From NCBI GenBank assembly GCA_016699445.1, contig CP064976.1, positions 1,550,001 to 1,614,000 of the forward strand: a stretch of 64,000 nucleotides of DNA, given 5' to 3'. Made by a program: the position numbers and the translations under genes. Positions 25,832 through 35,363 of the stretch are shown piece after piece (the stretch's first letter is position 1; every line of letters starts with the position of its first letter). Source of the stretch: Deltaproteobacteria bacterium. GTDB lineage: Bacteria; UBA10199; JACPAL01; GCA-016699445. The notes beneath the pieces were generated by a model. That model worked only from the letters and a program-made list of their open reading frames with translations. It searched no databases and was not told the DNA's origin.

Positions 25832-28415
25832 ATGCGACTCGATCAATTTACCATCAAAGCCCAAGAAGCTGTGCTTGAAGCTCAGCGCTTGGCGGAATCC
25901 AACAGCAATCAACAAGTTGAGCCGGAGCATCTACTTTTGGCTCTTCTTGATCAGAAAGAGGGTTTGGTAAAACCCCTTCTTCAAAAGCTCGAAATTGACA
26001 TCAATCTTATTCATCAACGGCTCGAAACCGAAATGAAAAAAATCCCCAAAGTGACACCACTTCAGGGGAATGTGTATGTATCGTTTCGGTTGAAGCAAGC
26101 TACAGATCAGTCACGTGCGGAAGCGGAAGTGTTGAAAGATGATTATGTCAGTACTGAACATTTGTTGTTAGGGATTATTCACGTCAAAGATGCGGCAGCG
26201 TCGCAGCTTCTGCGTGAGTTTGGAGTTAATAAAGAAAGTATTCTCAAAGCTCTGGCTCAAGTGCGTGGGACTCATCGTGTCACCGATCAAAATCCCGAAA
26301 GCCGTTATCAAGCCCTGGCACGTTTTGGCCGTGATCTCACCGAACAGGCTCGTCGCGGAAAAGTGGATCCCGTCATTGGCCGTGATGAAGAAGTGCGTCG
26401 CGTGATGCAGGTACTTTCACGTCGTACTAAAAAAAATCCAGTGCTCATTGGTGAGCCTGGCGTGGGAAAGACAGCGATTGTGGAAGGCTTGGCTCAGCGT
26501 ATTGCTCGTGGGGATGTGCCTGAAAGTTTAAAAGATAAAAGATTAGTCGCTCTCGATATTGGATCGATGATTGCGGGGGCGAAATACCGTGGTGAGTTTG
26601 AAGATCGTCTTAAAGCTGTTTTGAAAGAAGTGACCGAGTCCAATGGAGAGATCATTCTCTTTATCGATGAAATGCATACTCTCGTTGGGGCTGGTGCTGG
26701 AGAGGGTGCCGTCGACGCGGCTAATATGCTCAAGCCCGCTCTCGCACGTGGTGAGCTTCGTTGCGTGGGTGCAACGACGTTGGATGAATATCGAAAATAT
26801 GTTGAAAAAGATCCTGCTCTCGAAAGACGTTTTCAGCCGGTTCAAGTGGGTGAGCCTAGCGTCGAAGATGTCATCGGAATTTTACGTGGCTTAAAAGAAA
26901 AATACGAAGTGCATCATGGGGTCAAAATTCAAGATGCTGCTGTGGTGGCGGCCGCGACATTGTCGCACCGTTATATTACCGATCGATTTTTGCCTGATAA
27001 AGCGATCGATTTGGTCGATGAAGCCGCATCGAAGCTGCGTATTGAGATTGATAGTTTGCCCACAGAAATTGACCAAGTCGAAAGACGTATTTTGCAATTA
27101 GAAGTCGAAAAGCAGGCTCTCAAAAAAGAAACTGATAAAGTTTCAAAAGAAAGACTCGAAAAAGTTGAAAAAGAATTGGTGTCTCTCAAAGAAGAAAATT
27201 CCAAGCTGAAAGCTCATTGGCAAAATGAGAAGACTGCTATTTCTAAAATTCGAGCAGTGAAAGAAAAGATCGAAAACTCCAAGCTTGAGGCTGAAAGTGC
27301 AGAACGTCATGGAGATTTGGGGCGTGCGGCTGAATTGAAATATGGAAAGCTTTTAGAGTTTCAAAAGGAATTAGAAACCGAAAATAAGAATCTGGAAGTT
27401 TTGCAAAAAGATTTCAAGATGTTGAAAGAAGAAGTGGAAGCGGAAGACATCGCCGAAGTGGTGGCCAAGTGGACAGGAATCCCTGTGTCGAAAATGCTGG
27501 AAGGCGAAGTGCAAAAACTCGTGCATATGGAAGAACGTCTCCAGCAGCGCGTGATTGGTCAGGATGAGGTTTTGAAAAAAGTCGGGAATGCGATCCGTCG
27601 TTCACGTGCGGGATTGGCAGATCCCAATAAGCCGATTGGGTCTTTTATTTTTATGGGACCGACCGGTGTGGGTAAAACCCGAAACAGCCAAAGCTTTGGC
27701 AGAATTTCTTTTTGATGATGAGCAGTCGATGGTGCGCATCGACATGTCAGAATATATGGAGAAACATTCTGTCTCCCGTTTGATTGGAGCGCCTCCAGGA
27801 TATGTGGGTTATGATGAAGGCGGGCAGCTCACCGAAGCGGTGCGTCGCAAGCCGTATTCCGTCATTCTTTTTGATGAAATCGAAAAAGCCCATCAGGATG
27901 TTTTTAATGTCCTCTTGCAAGTCTTGGATGATGGTCGGTTGACCGATGGTCAGGGTCGACAAGTCGATTTCAAAAATACCGTCATCATCATGACGAGCAA
28001 TATCGGCAGTCAGTTTATCACGGAATTAGGTGGCAAGGACGAAGTCGAAATGGAAAAACGCGTGATGGATGCGCTTCGCGGACATTTCCGCCCCGAGTTT
28101 CTCAATCGCGTCGATGATATTCTTATTTTCCATGGCTTGAACGAAAAAGGTATCGAGCGCATCGTTGATATTCAGGTTAAATATTTGGAAAAACTTTTAG
28201 CCGAAAAGAAAATCATTTTGACTCTTTCTGCAAAAGCCAAACAGTTTTTAGCTAAAGAAGGCTACGATCCGGTCTATGGGGCCCGCCCTCTCAAGAGAGC
28301 GATCCAAAAATATCTTCAAGACCCTCTTTCGATGCAGATCCTCGAGGGGAATTTTTTTGAAGGGGATAAGATAACCGCTGACGTTGATAAAGAATCGATT
28401 CATTTCAAAAAATGA
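25832..28415 (+). CDS. clpB: Chaperone ClpB (one frame break)
   Basis: ClpB is a hexameric AAA+ disaggregase working with DnaK. The N-terminal Clp domain (AQEAVLEAQRLAESNSNQQV), first AAA+ module (Walker A GEPGVGKTAIVEG; Walker B IILFIDEMHTLVGAG), the coiled-coil middle domain (about residues 400-530), and second AAA+ module (GPTGVGKT; VILFDEIEKAH) are all present. An extra C in CCC at 27678-27680 breaks the second Walker A. Removing it restores GVGKTETAKALAEFLFDD and about 860 residues. The stop overlaps the next gene's start. Nothing suggests a functional programmed shift. Confidence 0.96.
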
Positions 28416-29293
28416 AAAAACTACCCACACGTATCTTTGGAAAGACAGGCAAGTCCGTTAGTGTCCTAGGCTTAGGGGCTATGCCTATGTCTGTGGATGG
28501 GCGGCCTTCAGAAGAAGATTGTCTTCAAGTATTGAAATGCGCTTTTGAACTGGGCGTCACATTCATCGATACTGCAGATGCCTACTGTCTCAATGAACAT
28601 GAAAAACATCACAACGAACGTCTCATTGAAATAGCGATTGAGCGTTATGGAAATCCTAAAACTGTCTTTGTTGCGACCAAGGGCGGCTTGATGCGCCCTG
28701 AGGGACGCTGGGAAACCAACGGTGATCCTAAACATTTGGAAAAAACAATTGGTGAGAGTTATCAGGCCTTGGGTGGGCAGAGGCCGATCTTTCTTTGGCA
28801 GTTTCATTCACCCGATCCAAAATTTCCAATCAAAGAATCTCTTAAAGCCGCGCGCGATGCCGTTGAAAAAGGCTTAGTACTCTACGTAGGTGTTTCAAAT
28901 TTTTCGGTGAAACAAATCGAAGAAGCTCGTGAGGTAGTCGATATTGTCTCTGTTCAAAATCAATACAGTCCCTTTCACCGTCAGCCTGAAAATGATGGTG
29001 TGTTAGATTATTGTGAAAAAGAAAATTTGGTTTTCCTTCCCTGGAGTCCTTACGGAGGTTGGTATCGTTATGAAAAATTACGCCAGCTTTCCACTCTCGA
29101 CCGGATTGCTTCCAAGCATGATCGGTCTGTCTATCAAGCCGTCTTAGCTTGGCTTCGTCAAAAGTCTCCGTGTGTGCTTCCCATCCCAGGTGCCAGTCAG
29201 CTTGAGACTTTGGAAAATTCAATGGCGGGTTTTGATTTTGTTTTAAGTGATGAAGAATGTGAAAAATTGGATCAAGAGTTTTCTGTACTGTGA
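28412..29293 (+). CDS. Aldo/keto reductase
   Basis: A 293-residue (alpha/beta)8 NAD(P)H-dependent oxidoreductase. The catalytic tetrad can be read as Asp and Tyr in FIDTADAY, Lys in FVATKGG and His in FLWQFHSPD. The cofactor-binding end VLPIPGASQLETLENS is typical. It starts with ATG overlapping the clpB stop (ATGA), so it is translated from the clpB transcript. The substrate cannot be predicted, though stress-related detoxification would fit the context. Confidence 0.92.
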   Translation: MKKLPTRIFGKTGKSVSVLGLGAMPMSVDGRPSEEDCLQVLKCAFELGVTFIDTADAYCLNEHEKHHNERLIEIAIERYGNPKTVFVATKGGLMRPEGRWETNGDPKHLEKTIGESYQALGGQRPIFLWQFHSPDPKFPIKESLKAARDAVEKGLVLYVGVSNFSVKQIEEAREVVDIVSVQNQYSPFHRQPENDGVLDYCEKENLVFLPWSPYGGWYRYEKLRQLSTLDRIASKHDRSVYQAVLAWLRQKSPCVLPIPGASQLETLENSMAGFDFVLSDEECEKLDQEFSVL

Positions 29294-29307
29294 ACTGGAA
29301 ATAATTT

Positions 29308-30300
29308 TTAAGCCGCTATTTTTGGAGATGATTTTTGTGCCACTTTTGATTTCTTTTTTCTCTTAATTCTCTCACGCATAAATTTTTCTATTCTAAGATT
29401 AATGAGATCTGGTTGCTCCACCAATCCTGCATGGGTGGCATTTTTCATGATGAAAATTTCGGAGTCGCGAATCAGACGATTCATTTTTTTAGAAAGCCAC
29501 ATCGGTGTGAATTGATCGAGTTCACCTGTGATGATGAGAGTGGGAACTTTAACTTTTTTAAGCACATCTTCAGCTGAATGTTCCTGTGCGCTTTTTAAAA
29601 GACTTGTAAAGAAGATGGGATCGACGTTTAAAATATGCTTGATGTACTTTTCATTATCTTCTTTTTTAATCATACCCGTGTGTTGCATTTTGAGTAAGCC
29701 ACCCATCCAAAAAGAAAGTGGATTGTCTAAAAGCATTTGGCTGAAAAAATTACTTTGGGTGGGAAAAGTCGATGCGATTTTATAAATCACCTGAAAGAGA
29801 TGTCGAGACCAGCCGATATTATAAAATGTATCTAGAGGGCGCGCGTAAGTACCAAAACATAAAACCATCCCTGCAAAAAGTTCAGGCCAACGACGATAAA
29901 GTTCTAAGCTGACTTGAACTCCTAAACTATGTCCTACAAAAATAGCTTTTTTAATTCCTAAAGCTTGGATGACAGCTTTTCCATCTTTGACGATTGCTTC
30001 CAAAGAATAATTTTTTTTATCGTTTTTAAGAGAGGATTTCCCGTGACCTCGATAATCCCAAGTCACCACTTGATAGTTTGTACGAAAATGTTTCTCTAAA
30101 TAATTCCAAAAAAAAGTACCTACGCCCAAGCCGTTGCAGCACACAATAGTAGGGTCGCTACCTCGGCTTTTTCCAAAAGAGCGATAAGCGATTGTGGTCC
30201 CATCAAAACTTTTGGTGGTGCCTTCACGCAGCTTCGCGAGTGTGACGAGTTTGCCTCGACTTTTTTCCGTCACTTTGACTTTTTCTTTTGGCTCGGCCAT
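29308..30300 (-). CDS. Alpha/beta-hydrolase family protein
   Basis: An alpha/beta-hydrolase with an oxyanion-side motif NGLGVGTFFW, a DYRGHGKS motif, the nucleophile elbow FVGHSLGVQ, the acid in IITGELDQFTP and the final His in NATHAGL. I start at the ATG at 30298-30300 (330 residues, MAEPKEKVKV). The longer frame from 30387 would run through the ispE start. The C-terminus is very basic (RERIKRKKKSKVAQKSS). Its start is only 13 bases from the divergent ispE start. Substrate is unknown. Confidence 0.88.
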   Translation of the reverse strand: MAEPKEKVKVTEKSRGKLVTLAKLREGTTKSFDGTTIAYRSFGKSRGSDPTIVCCNGLGVGTFFWNYLEKHFRTNYQVVTWDYRGHGKSSLKNDKKNYSLEAIVKDGKAVIQALGIKKAIFVGHSLGVQVSLELYRRWPELFAGMVLCFGTYARPLDTFYNIGWSRHLFQVIYKIASTFPTQSNFFSQMLLDNPLSFWMGGLLKMQHTGMIKKEDNEKYIKHILNVDPIFFTSLLKSAQEHSAEDVLKKVKVPTLIITGELDQFTPMWLSKKMNRLIRDSEIFIMKNATHAGLVEQPDLINLRIEKFMRERIKRKKKSKVAQKSSPKIAA

Positions 30301-30313
30301 AGGGCCGGAAACT

Positions 30314-31189
30314 ATGATGTCTGAACCTTCTAAAATCAAGTTTTCTGTAAGCGCTCCCGCTAAAATCAATCTGACGCTGCGAGTCACTGGTCGTCGCGCG
30401 AATGGCTATCATGATTTGGATATGGTGATGGTGAAATTAGATCTTTGTGATGAGATAGAAATAGAGGCTCGCAGCTCGCAGCTCGCAGCTCAAGGCAAAA
30501 ACATTGAGATTTTTTCTGAGAGTCCTGTGGTTCCGAAAGATTCATCCAATAGTATGTGGAAGGCTGTGGAGCTTTTACAAAAAGAAACAGGGAAAAATTT
30601 TGCCGTCAAAATAACGATCCAAAAAAATATTCCGGTAGCCGCAGGCTTGGGTGGTGGGACGAGTGATGCGGCCAGTGTATTAAAAAGTTTGAATGAAAAA
30701 TTAGATTTGGGAGTGTCTTCTCAAAGATTAAAAGAATTGGCTGTGAAGATTGGAGCCGATGTGCCGTTTTTTTTATGTGACGGACCTCAGCGGGTGACAG
30801 GGATTGGGGATATTCTCGAACCCACTCAAGTAAAGCCTCTTTATGTGATTTTAATGAATCCGGGTTTTCCTGTATCGACGAAAGATGTGTATGGATGGTG
30901 GGATGAACTGGAGTCACCTTCGGAGTTGACAGCCTTAAAAACCGATGCTACTCGCCCGGACCTTGAAAACGACCTCGAAAAGGTCGTGATTCCTCGCTAT
31001 CCGGTCCTGGCTCAGATGAAAGAAGCATTACTGAATGCCGGGGCCCTCGGGGCGCTCATGAGCGGAAGCGGTGGTACCGTTTTTGGCTTATATGATTCCA
31101 AAGCGTCTTGTGACCAGGGGTTTGAAGTTCTCAAACGCAGTAAAAAACCTGAGTGGTGGATTTGTAAGTCTGAAAGTAGTGGATGTTAG
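30314..31189 (+). CDS. ispE: 4-diphosphocytidyl-2-C-methyl-D-erythritol kinase IspE
   Basis: IspE phosphorylates CDP-ME in the MEP isoprenoid pathway. It is a GHMP kinase with the N-terminal motif SAPAKINLTLRVTGRRANGY, the ATP-binding VAAGLGGGTSDAAS and the C-terminal GALMSGSGGTVFGL. Two adjacent ATGs (30314, 30317) are possible starts. The first gives 291 residues. Residues about 53-61 (SSQLAAQGK region) are encoded by a heptamer tandem repeat and look like an in-frame insertion. It opens the ispE / tRNA-Gln / prs / rplY / pth block that is conserved in many Gram-negative bacteria. Confidence 0.95.
   Translation: MMSEPSKIKFSVSAPAKINLTLRVTGRRANGYHDLDMVMVKLDLCDEIEIEARSSQLAAQGKNIEIFSESPVVPKDSSNSMWKAVELLQKETGKNFAVKITIQKNIPVAAGLGGGTSDAASVLKSLNEKLDLGVSSQRLKELAVKIGADVPFFLCDGPQRVTGIGDILEPTQVKPLYVILMNPGFPVSTKDVYGWWDELESPSELTALKTDATRPDLENDLEKVVIPRYPVLAQMKEALLNAGALGALMSGSGGTVFGLYDSKASCDQGFEVLKRSKKPEWWICKSESSGC
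30467..30494. repeat. Heptamer tandem repeat inside ispE
   Basis: Three perfect copies of GCTCGCA (30467-30487) are followed by a variant GCTCAAG (30488-30494). Three copies make 21 bases, so the reading frame is kept. The related GCTCAAG unit and GCTCG runs occur in the prmC insert. Confidence 0.8.
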
Positions 31190-31192
31190 AGA

Positions 31193-31290
31193 CCTCTATT
31201 TTCTGCATGCTAATGCTATTTTTTAATTTTCGGCATTGCTGAAAATCGCATTGGAGAATAGAGGGAAAAATTTTCTGACGAAAATTTTTC
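31193..31290 (+). other. Structured intergenic region before tRNA-Gln
   Basis: Two inverted repeats are seen. CCTCTATTTTC (31193-31203) pairs with GAGAATAGAGG (31254-31264) around an AT-rich loop. A second perfect pair, GAAAAATTTTC (31265-31275) and GAAAATTTTTC (31280-31290), reaches into the first two bases of the tRNA. They may end ispE transcription or shape tRNA processing. No known riboswitch is recognised. Confidence 0.4.
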
Positions 31291-31359
31291 GGGGATCGTC
31301 TAACGGCAGGACAAAGGTTTTTGAAGCCTTGAATCGTGGTTCGATTCCACGTCCCCGAG
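31289..31359 (+). tRNA. tRNA-Gln (anticodon TTG)
   Basis: The sequence folds into a full cloverleaf: acceptor TCGGGGA/TCCCCGA, D-arm GTC/GAC, anticodon stem AAGGT/GCCTT around loop TTTTGAA (anticodon TTG), and T-arm CGTGG/CCACG with TTCGATT. The discriminator base is G and CCA is not encoded. It lies between ispE and prs, its usual place in many proteobacteria. Confidence 0.96.
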
Positions 31360-31387
31360 ATTAACTTTTAAGGTAGTAAGAATTTTT

Positions 31388-32337
31388 ATGATACAAGCAG
31401 ATCAACTTAAATTGTTTGGAGGTAGTGCCAATCCAGAGCTTGCTAAAAAATAGCCGAGCAGGTGGGTGTGCCTTTGATCAAATCGCAGACACGACGCTTT
31501 TCAGACGGAGAGCTGTTTGTGGAAGTGGATGAAAACGTGCGTGGAGTGGATGTATTTGTCATTCAACCAACGTGCAGTCCTGTTGATGATAATATTATGG
31601 AGCTGCTCATTGTTATCGATACCTTGAAGAGAGCGTCGGCCAACCGTATCACTGTGGTGATTCCTTATTATGGTTATGCTCGGCAGGACCGAAAAGTTCT
31701 TCCAAGGACTCCCATTACCTCAAAGCTTGTAGCTGATTTGTTAACGGCTGCTGGAGCGCAAAGGATCTTGGGAATGGATTTGCATGCAGGTCAGATTCAA
31801 GGATTTTTCAACATTCCTTTTGATCATCTGTATGCAGCGCCCATTTTTGTCGAATATCTTCAGCAAGAAAAGAAGATGACGGATGTGATTATTGTCTCTC
31901 CCGATGCGGGTGGTACTGAAAGGGCTCGTGCTTATGCCAAACGGTTGGGTGTTGATTTGGCTGTTGTGGATAAGAGACGAACAGGTCCAAATAAATCAGA
32001 AGTCATGAATTTGATCGGTGATGTGACGGGGAAGAATGCTATTTTGGTAGATGATATTGTGGATACAGCAGGTACTTTGACACAAGCGGCAAAAGCTTTG
32101 ATGGAAAAGGGTGCTGCATCTGTCATGGCTGTGTGTACGCATCCTGTTTTGTCTGGTGAAGCGATTAAGCGTATTAATGAATCACCGATCGTTGAGATGA
32201 TTGTTTCCGATACGATTCCTCTGGGCGACAAGGCTAAGCAATGTCCAAAGATTAAGGTTAGGTCAGTTTCAAAGATTTTGGCAGAAGCGATTAAAAGAAT
32301 TCACACAGGTGAATCTGTTTCTTCGTTATTTATTTAA
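31388..32337 (+). CDS. prs: Ribose-phosphate pyrophosphokinase (one frame break)
   Basis: Prs makes PRPP from ribose 5-phosphate and ATP for nucleotide, His and Trp synthesis. The N-terminus (LKLFGGSANPELAKK) ends at an in-frame TAG caused by a missing A in the A6 run at 31445-31450. Restoring it gives ELAKKIAEQVGVPLIKSQ and a 316-residue protein. Conserved features are RFSDGELFVEVDENVRG, VIPYYGYARQDRK, DLHAGQIQGFF and the PRPP loop LVDDIVDTAGT. Homopolymer error is the likely cause of the break. It precedes rplY on the same strand. Confidence 0.95.
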
Positions 32338-32363
32338 CAATAGAATCAAGAATAGGAGTTTTT

Positions 32364-33032
32364 ATGGAGCGTCCAAATATTAATGCAGAAGCAAGAGAAG
32401 TGGGTAGCAAGGGTATCAATCGTCGTCTTCGACTAGAAGGAAAGATTCCTGCTGTGCTTTATGGTCATGGTGAGGTTGGTCAAGGTTTGACTGTTAATGC
32501 TAAAGAAATAGGTCTCAAAATAAGATCTCAAGGTGCCAATGCCTTATATGATCTGGTTGTTTCAGGACAGTCAGATCCTGTAGTTGTTATGGTGAAGGAT
32601 TTTCAAATTAATCCTCTTTCCAGAAAGCTGACCCATGTTGATCTTTTGAAAATCAATCTTGCAGAGAAAGTTATTGTTAAAATTGCTGTTAAACTTGTTG
32701 GAAAAGCTCTTGGTCAAACCAAAGGCGGTATTGTCGATCAGGCAAAACGTGAATTGTCCGTACGTTGTTTGCCGGCAAAGATTCCTCAAGTAATCGAAAT
32801 CGATATCACAAATCTGGATATGGGTAGTGCCATTCATATGAAAGATCTTAAGCTTCCTGAAGGTGTTGAGATTTCGCAGCAAGAAGCTAATGAGACAGTC
32901 GTCTCTGTAGTGACTGTCAAAGAAGAGAAGCCGGCAGAAGTAGCAGTAGCACCAGAGGCTGCAGCAGTTCCCGCAGCAGGCGCGGCTCCTGCGAAAGGTG
33001 CCGCACCAGCAGCAAAGGCGGACAAGAAGTAG
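32364..33032 (+). CDS. rplY: 50S ribosomal protein L25/general stress protein Ctc
   Basis: A 222-residue long-form bL25 (TL5/CTC) that binds 5S rRNA. The L25 domain (about 1-95: AEAREVGSKGINRRLRLEGK, IPAVLYGHGE, PLSRKLTHVDLL) is followed by the C-terminal TL5 beta domain (about 96-185) and a low-complexity Ala/Pro tail (AAGAAPAKGAAPAAKADKK). An AGGAG site precedes the ATG. The pth gene follows after three bases, so they are probably co-translated. Confidence 0.96.
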   Translation: MERPNINAEAREVGSKGINRRLRLEGKIPAVLYGHGEVGQGLTVNAKEIGLKIRSQGANALYDLVVSGQSDPVVVMVKDFQINPLSRKLTHVDLLKINLAEKVIVKIAVKLVGKALGQTKGGIVDQAKRELSVRCLPAKIPQVIEIDITNLDMGSAIHMKDLKLPEGVEISQQEANETVVSVVTVKEEKPAEVAVAPEAAAVPAAGAAPAKGAAPAAKADKK

Positions 33033-33035
33033 TTC

Positions 33036-33593
33036 ATGTCAAAATCTCAGAAGCCAGTTCTGATTGTGGGATTGGGAAATCCTGGGACTGAATATGAAGA
33101 AACACGGCATAATATAGGTTTTAAAGCCGTACATAGTTTTGCAGAAAAGTATGGAAGTGAGATTCGAAAGAAGGGCTTTTCGTCTTACTGGGCGAAACTA
33201 CATATAGAAGAGCGTGACGTCTATGTGCAGCTTCCTCAGACGTACATGAACCTTTCAGGCCAAGCTGTGAGAGAGATTTTGGATTATTATCGTGTTTCTC
33301 CAGCACAGTTGGTTTTAGTGCACGATGAACTCGATTTGCCTCTGGGTAAATTGAAAAAAGGTTTTTCTTCAGGGGCTGCTGGTCACCGAGGTGTGAGTTC
33401 AGTGATCGAGCATCTGGGTACGAAAGATTTTTGGCGCATACGTATGGGGGTTGGGAGACCTGAAGGTCCGGGGCATAAAGGTCAGATTTCTGATTTTGTG
33501 CTTCACCGCTTCACCCAGGATGAGGAAAAGATTGTTGATGTGATGATTAAAGAGTCTGAGAGTTTGTTAAATAAAATTATTTTGGAGGTATGA
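33036..33593 (+). CDS. pth: Peptidyl-tRNA hydrolase
   Basis: Pth frees tRNA from stalled peptidyl-tRNA. The 185 residues start MSKSQKPVLIVGLGNPGTEY and carry the catalytic His in ETRHNIGF, the QTYMNLSG motif, VHDELDLPLGKLK and GHRGVSSV. It lies between rplY and rpsF. The ribosome binding site of rpsF (GGAGGT) is inside its last codons. Confidence 0.96.
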   Translation: MSKSQKPVLIVGLGNPGTEYEETRHNIGFKAVHSFAEKYGSEIRKKGFSSYWAKLHIEERDVYVQLPQTYMNLSGQAVREILDYYRVSPAQLVLVHDELDLPLGKLKKGFSSGAAGHRGVSSVIEHLGTKDFWRIRMGVGRPEGPGHKGQISDFVLHRFTQDEEKIVDVMIKESESLLNKIILEV

Positions 33594-33595
33594 TA

Positions 33596-33997
33596 ATGAG
33601 TAACGAAATGGAATATGAAACGGTCTATATCTTTCGTCCTGATTTAACGGATGAAATGACAAAAAAGGCCAACGATAAAATTGCCGAAATCGTACAGCGA
33701 TATGGTGGCCGTCTTCAGCCTTTGAAAGATATGGGTAAAAGAGCTTTGGCTTATCCCATTGCGAAGATGAGTCGAGGCCATTATTTTCAATTGAATTTCT
33801 TTGGAACAGGGAAAACAGTTGAAGAACTCGAAAGACATTTAAAGATGTCTGAAGATGCAATTCGTTATTTGACGGTACAAGCGGTTCATTTTGAACCGTA
33901 TCAAGAACCAGCCCATACAGAACATTCTGGTCACCATGGACATGGCCACGGCCGTAGTCATGGTCGCCATCAGCAAGAGCAAGAGGTGAACTCATGA
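33596..33997 (+). CDS. rpsF: 30S ribosomal protein S6 with a histidine-rich tail
   Basis: A bS6 protein of 133 residues. The core (MEYETVYIFRPDLTDEM, GKRALAYPIAKMSRGHYFQL, EDAIRYLTVQ) is typical. The start at 33596 is chosen because GGAGGT at 33584-33589 is 6-7 bases away, whereas the ATG at 33590 abuts it. After the core the tail contains HTEHSGHHGHGHGRSHGRHQ, about ten His in roughly 20 residues. That is unusual for S6, whose tail is normally acidic (glutamylated in E. coli). It overlaps rpsR by four bases. Confidence 0.95.
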   Translation: MSNEMEYETVYIFRPDLTDEMTKKANDKIAEIVQRYGGRLQPLKDMGKRALAYPIAKMSRGHYFQLNFFGTGKTVEELERHLKMSEDAIRYLTVQAVHFEPYQEPAHTEHSGHHGHGHGRSHGRHQQEQEVNS

Positions 33998-34326
33998 GTG
34001 GATATTCAAATCAAGGACAAGGTGGATTTGGTCGTCGTGATCGCGATCATGATCGTGATCGTGGAGATCGTGATGATAAAACAGCCTTCTTAAATCGAAA
34101 AAGCACCAAGAAGAGAGTTTGTCGTTTTTGTGCAGATCCCAAATTTCCTTTGGACTATAAGGAGCCAAAAATCTTGATTCCTTTTATTACAGATCGTGGA
34201 AAGATTATTCCACGTCGTGTGACGGGAAATTGTGCCATGCATCAGAGACGTATGCAGACGGCAGTGAAGAGAGCTCGTGTTTTAGCATTGATCTCCTTTA
34301 CATCGTCACATCCACCACAACATTAA
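33994..34326 (+). CDS. rpsR: 30S ribosomal protein S18 with an Arg/Asp-rich N-terminal extension
   Basis: The bS18 core (STKKRVCRFCADPKFPLDYK, FITDRGKIIPRRVTGNC, HQRRMQTAVKRARVLALISF) is intact. Cysteines in CRFC and NCAMH can make the zinc-binding C+ pattern. The first 28 residues are a Gly/Gln then Arg-Asp repeat extension (RRDRDHDRDRGDRDD), longer than in most S18. The start overlaps the rpsF stop (ATGA). S6 and S18 bind as a pair on 16S rRNA, so their matching low-complexity, oppositely composed extensions may be related. Confidence 0.95.
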   Translation: MSGYSNQGQGGFGRRDRDHDRDRGDRDDKTAFLNRKSTKKRVCRFCADPKFPLDYKEPKILIPFITDRGKIIPRRVTGNCAMHQRRMQTAVKRARVLALISFTSSHPPQH

Positions 34327-34342
34327 AAAAGGCAAAATCCCC

Positions 34343-35350
34343 ATGTGGGCAGCGTTATTGATGAATGGTTTGATAACAGTAGTTCTGACGTTGCTGCTCT
34401 ATACGAGCGGGTTTTTTGTGATTTTTACGCCATTACCCTTGGCTTACTTGTTTGTGAAAAGAGGGAAAGTGGTTGCCGGTGTCGTAGCTGTTCTCACTTT
34501 TTTGGCTCTTGTCTTATTGTATCAAGTGCCATTCAAGCTGACGATGATGCCGATGACGGCGTTTGAGCCTGCTCTAGAAGCCAAGCAGGTAACAGTACTG
34601 GGATCGATTTACTTATTTTACTTTTTGTGGATTGGTTTTAACTTAGGTGTGACAAGTCGACAGAAGTGGGATGTTGAGAAAACATTCCTCTATCTTGTAG
34701 CTGCAGCGATATTAGTTCCTGGTTTGGTGATGATCTTAGCGTTTCAGAATGCTGGTTGGTCATTTTTAGAAGAAATGAGACTCTCTTTTAGCACAGTTGT
34801 TGATCGTATGGTCAGTGTGCAAAAAGATGCAGGTATGAGTGGTGAAGAAGTTTATTTTTTACAAAAGTACAAAGATGACATTGTGAAGGATGCAATAAAT
34901 TTGATGCCTTCTTTGTGGGTTGGTTTTTTAATTGTAGCTCTCTCAGTAAATATTTCTTTTTTGAGAAGGCTGTGTCTTCAGGAGAGGTTATTAGGCTTAA
35001 TCTTTCCTGCATGGGTGGAGTTCCCTTTCTGGCGTTTAAAGGAAGGTCTGGTTTGGGCTCCTATTGCGGTTGCAGCGCTTTATTTTGGTAATATTTATTT
35101 ATTTCAAAAGGATATTATCGAAGTCGTTTGTTTGAATGCTTTGATAGTTTTTGCTGTGATTTATTTTTTGCAAGGATTGGCGATTACGAGCTTCTTTTTG
35201 AGAGTGAAGTTAGGTCCCAATTCGATGCTCAGGTTGGCTTTATATTTTTTAATTTTTTTATTTATCCAGTTTTTTGGAGTGATTATTTTGGCTTTAGGTA
35301 TTTTTGACTTTTGGTTTGATTTTAGAAAATTAAAGAAACAGAAACAGTAA
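34343..35350 (+). CDS. DUF2232 (YybS-like) membrane protein
   Basis: A 335-residue integral membrane protein with about eight hydrophobic segments. Family character is shown by the N-terminal helices (LITVVLTLLLYTSGFFVIFT, PLPLAYLFVKRGKVVAGVVA), the central soluble loop (MRLSFSTVVDRMVSVQKDAG) and the PSLWVGFLIVALSVNISFL helix. DUF2232 genes are frequently found between rpsR and rplI, exactly as here. Biochemical function is unknown; a transporter component has been suggested by fold resemblance to ECF S-components. Confidence 0.85.
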   Translation: MWAALLMNGLITVVLTLLLYTSGFFVIFTPLPLAYLFVKRGKVVAGVVAVLTFLALVLLYQVPFKLTMMPMTAFEPALEAKQVTVLGSIYLFYFLWIGFNLGVTSRQKWDVEKTFLYLVAAAILVPGLVMILAFQNAGWSFLEEMRLSFSTVVDRMVSVQKDAGMSGEEVYFLQKYKDDIVKDAINLMPSLWVGFLIVALSVNISFLRRLCLQERLLGLIFPAWVEFPFWRLKEGLVWAPIAVAALYFGNIYLFQKDIIEVVCLNALIVFAVIYFLQGLAITSFFLRVKLGPNSMLRLALYFLIFLFIQFFGVIILALGIFDFWFDFRKLKKQKQ

Positions 35351-35363
35351 ATTGGAGGTATTT

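Noticed and set aside
27660..27700. Programmed frameshift in clpB (and likewise in prfA, prs, smc)
   Set aside because: There is no slippery-site plus structure arrangement as in known recoding. The breaks are scattered at different homopolymers in unrelated genes, and simple one-base corrections restore full-length proteins.
31193..31290. Riboswitch or T-box in the region before tRNA-Gln
   Set aside because: Only simple AT-rich inverted repeats are present. No conserved riboswitch core can be recognised, and it precedes a tRNA rather than a biosynthetic gene.
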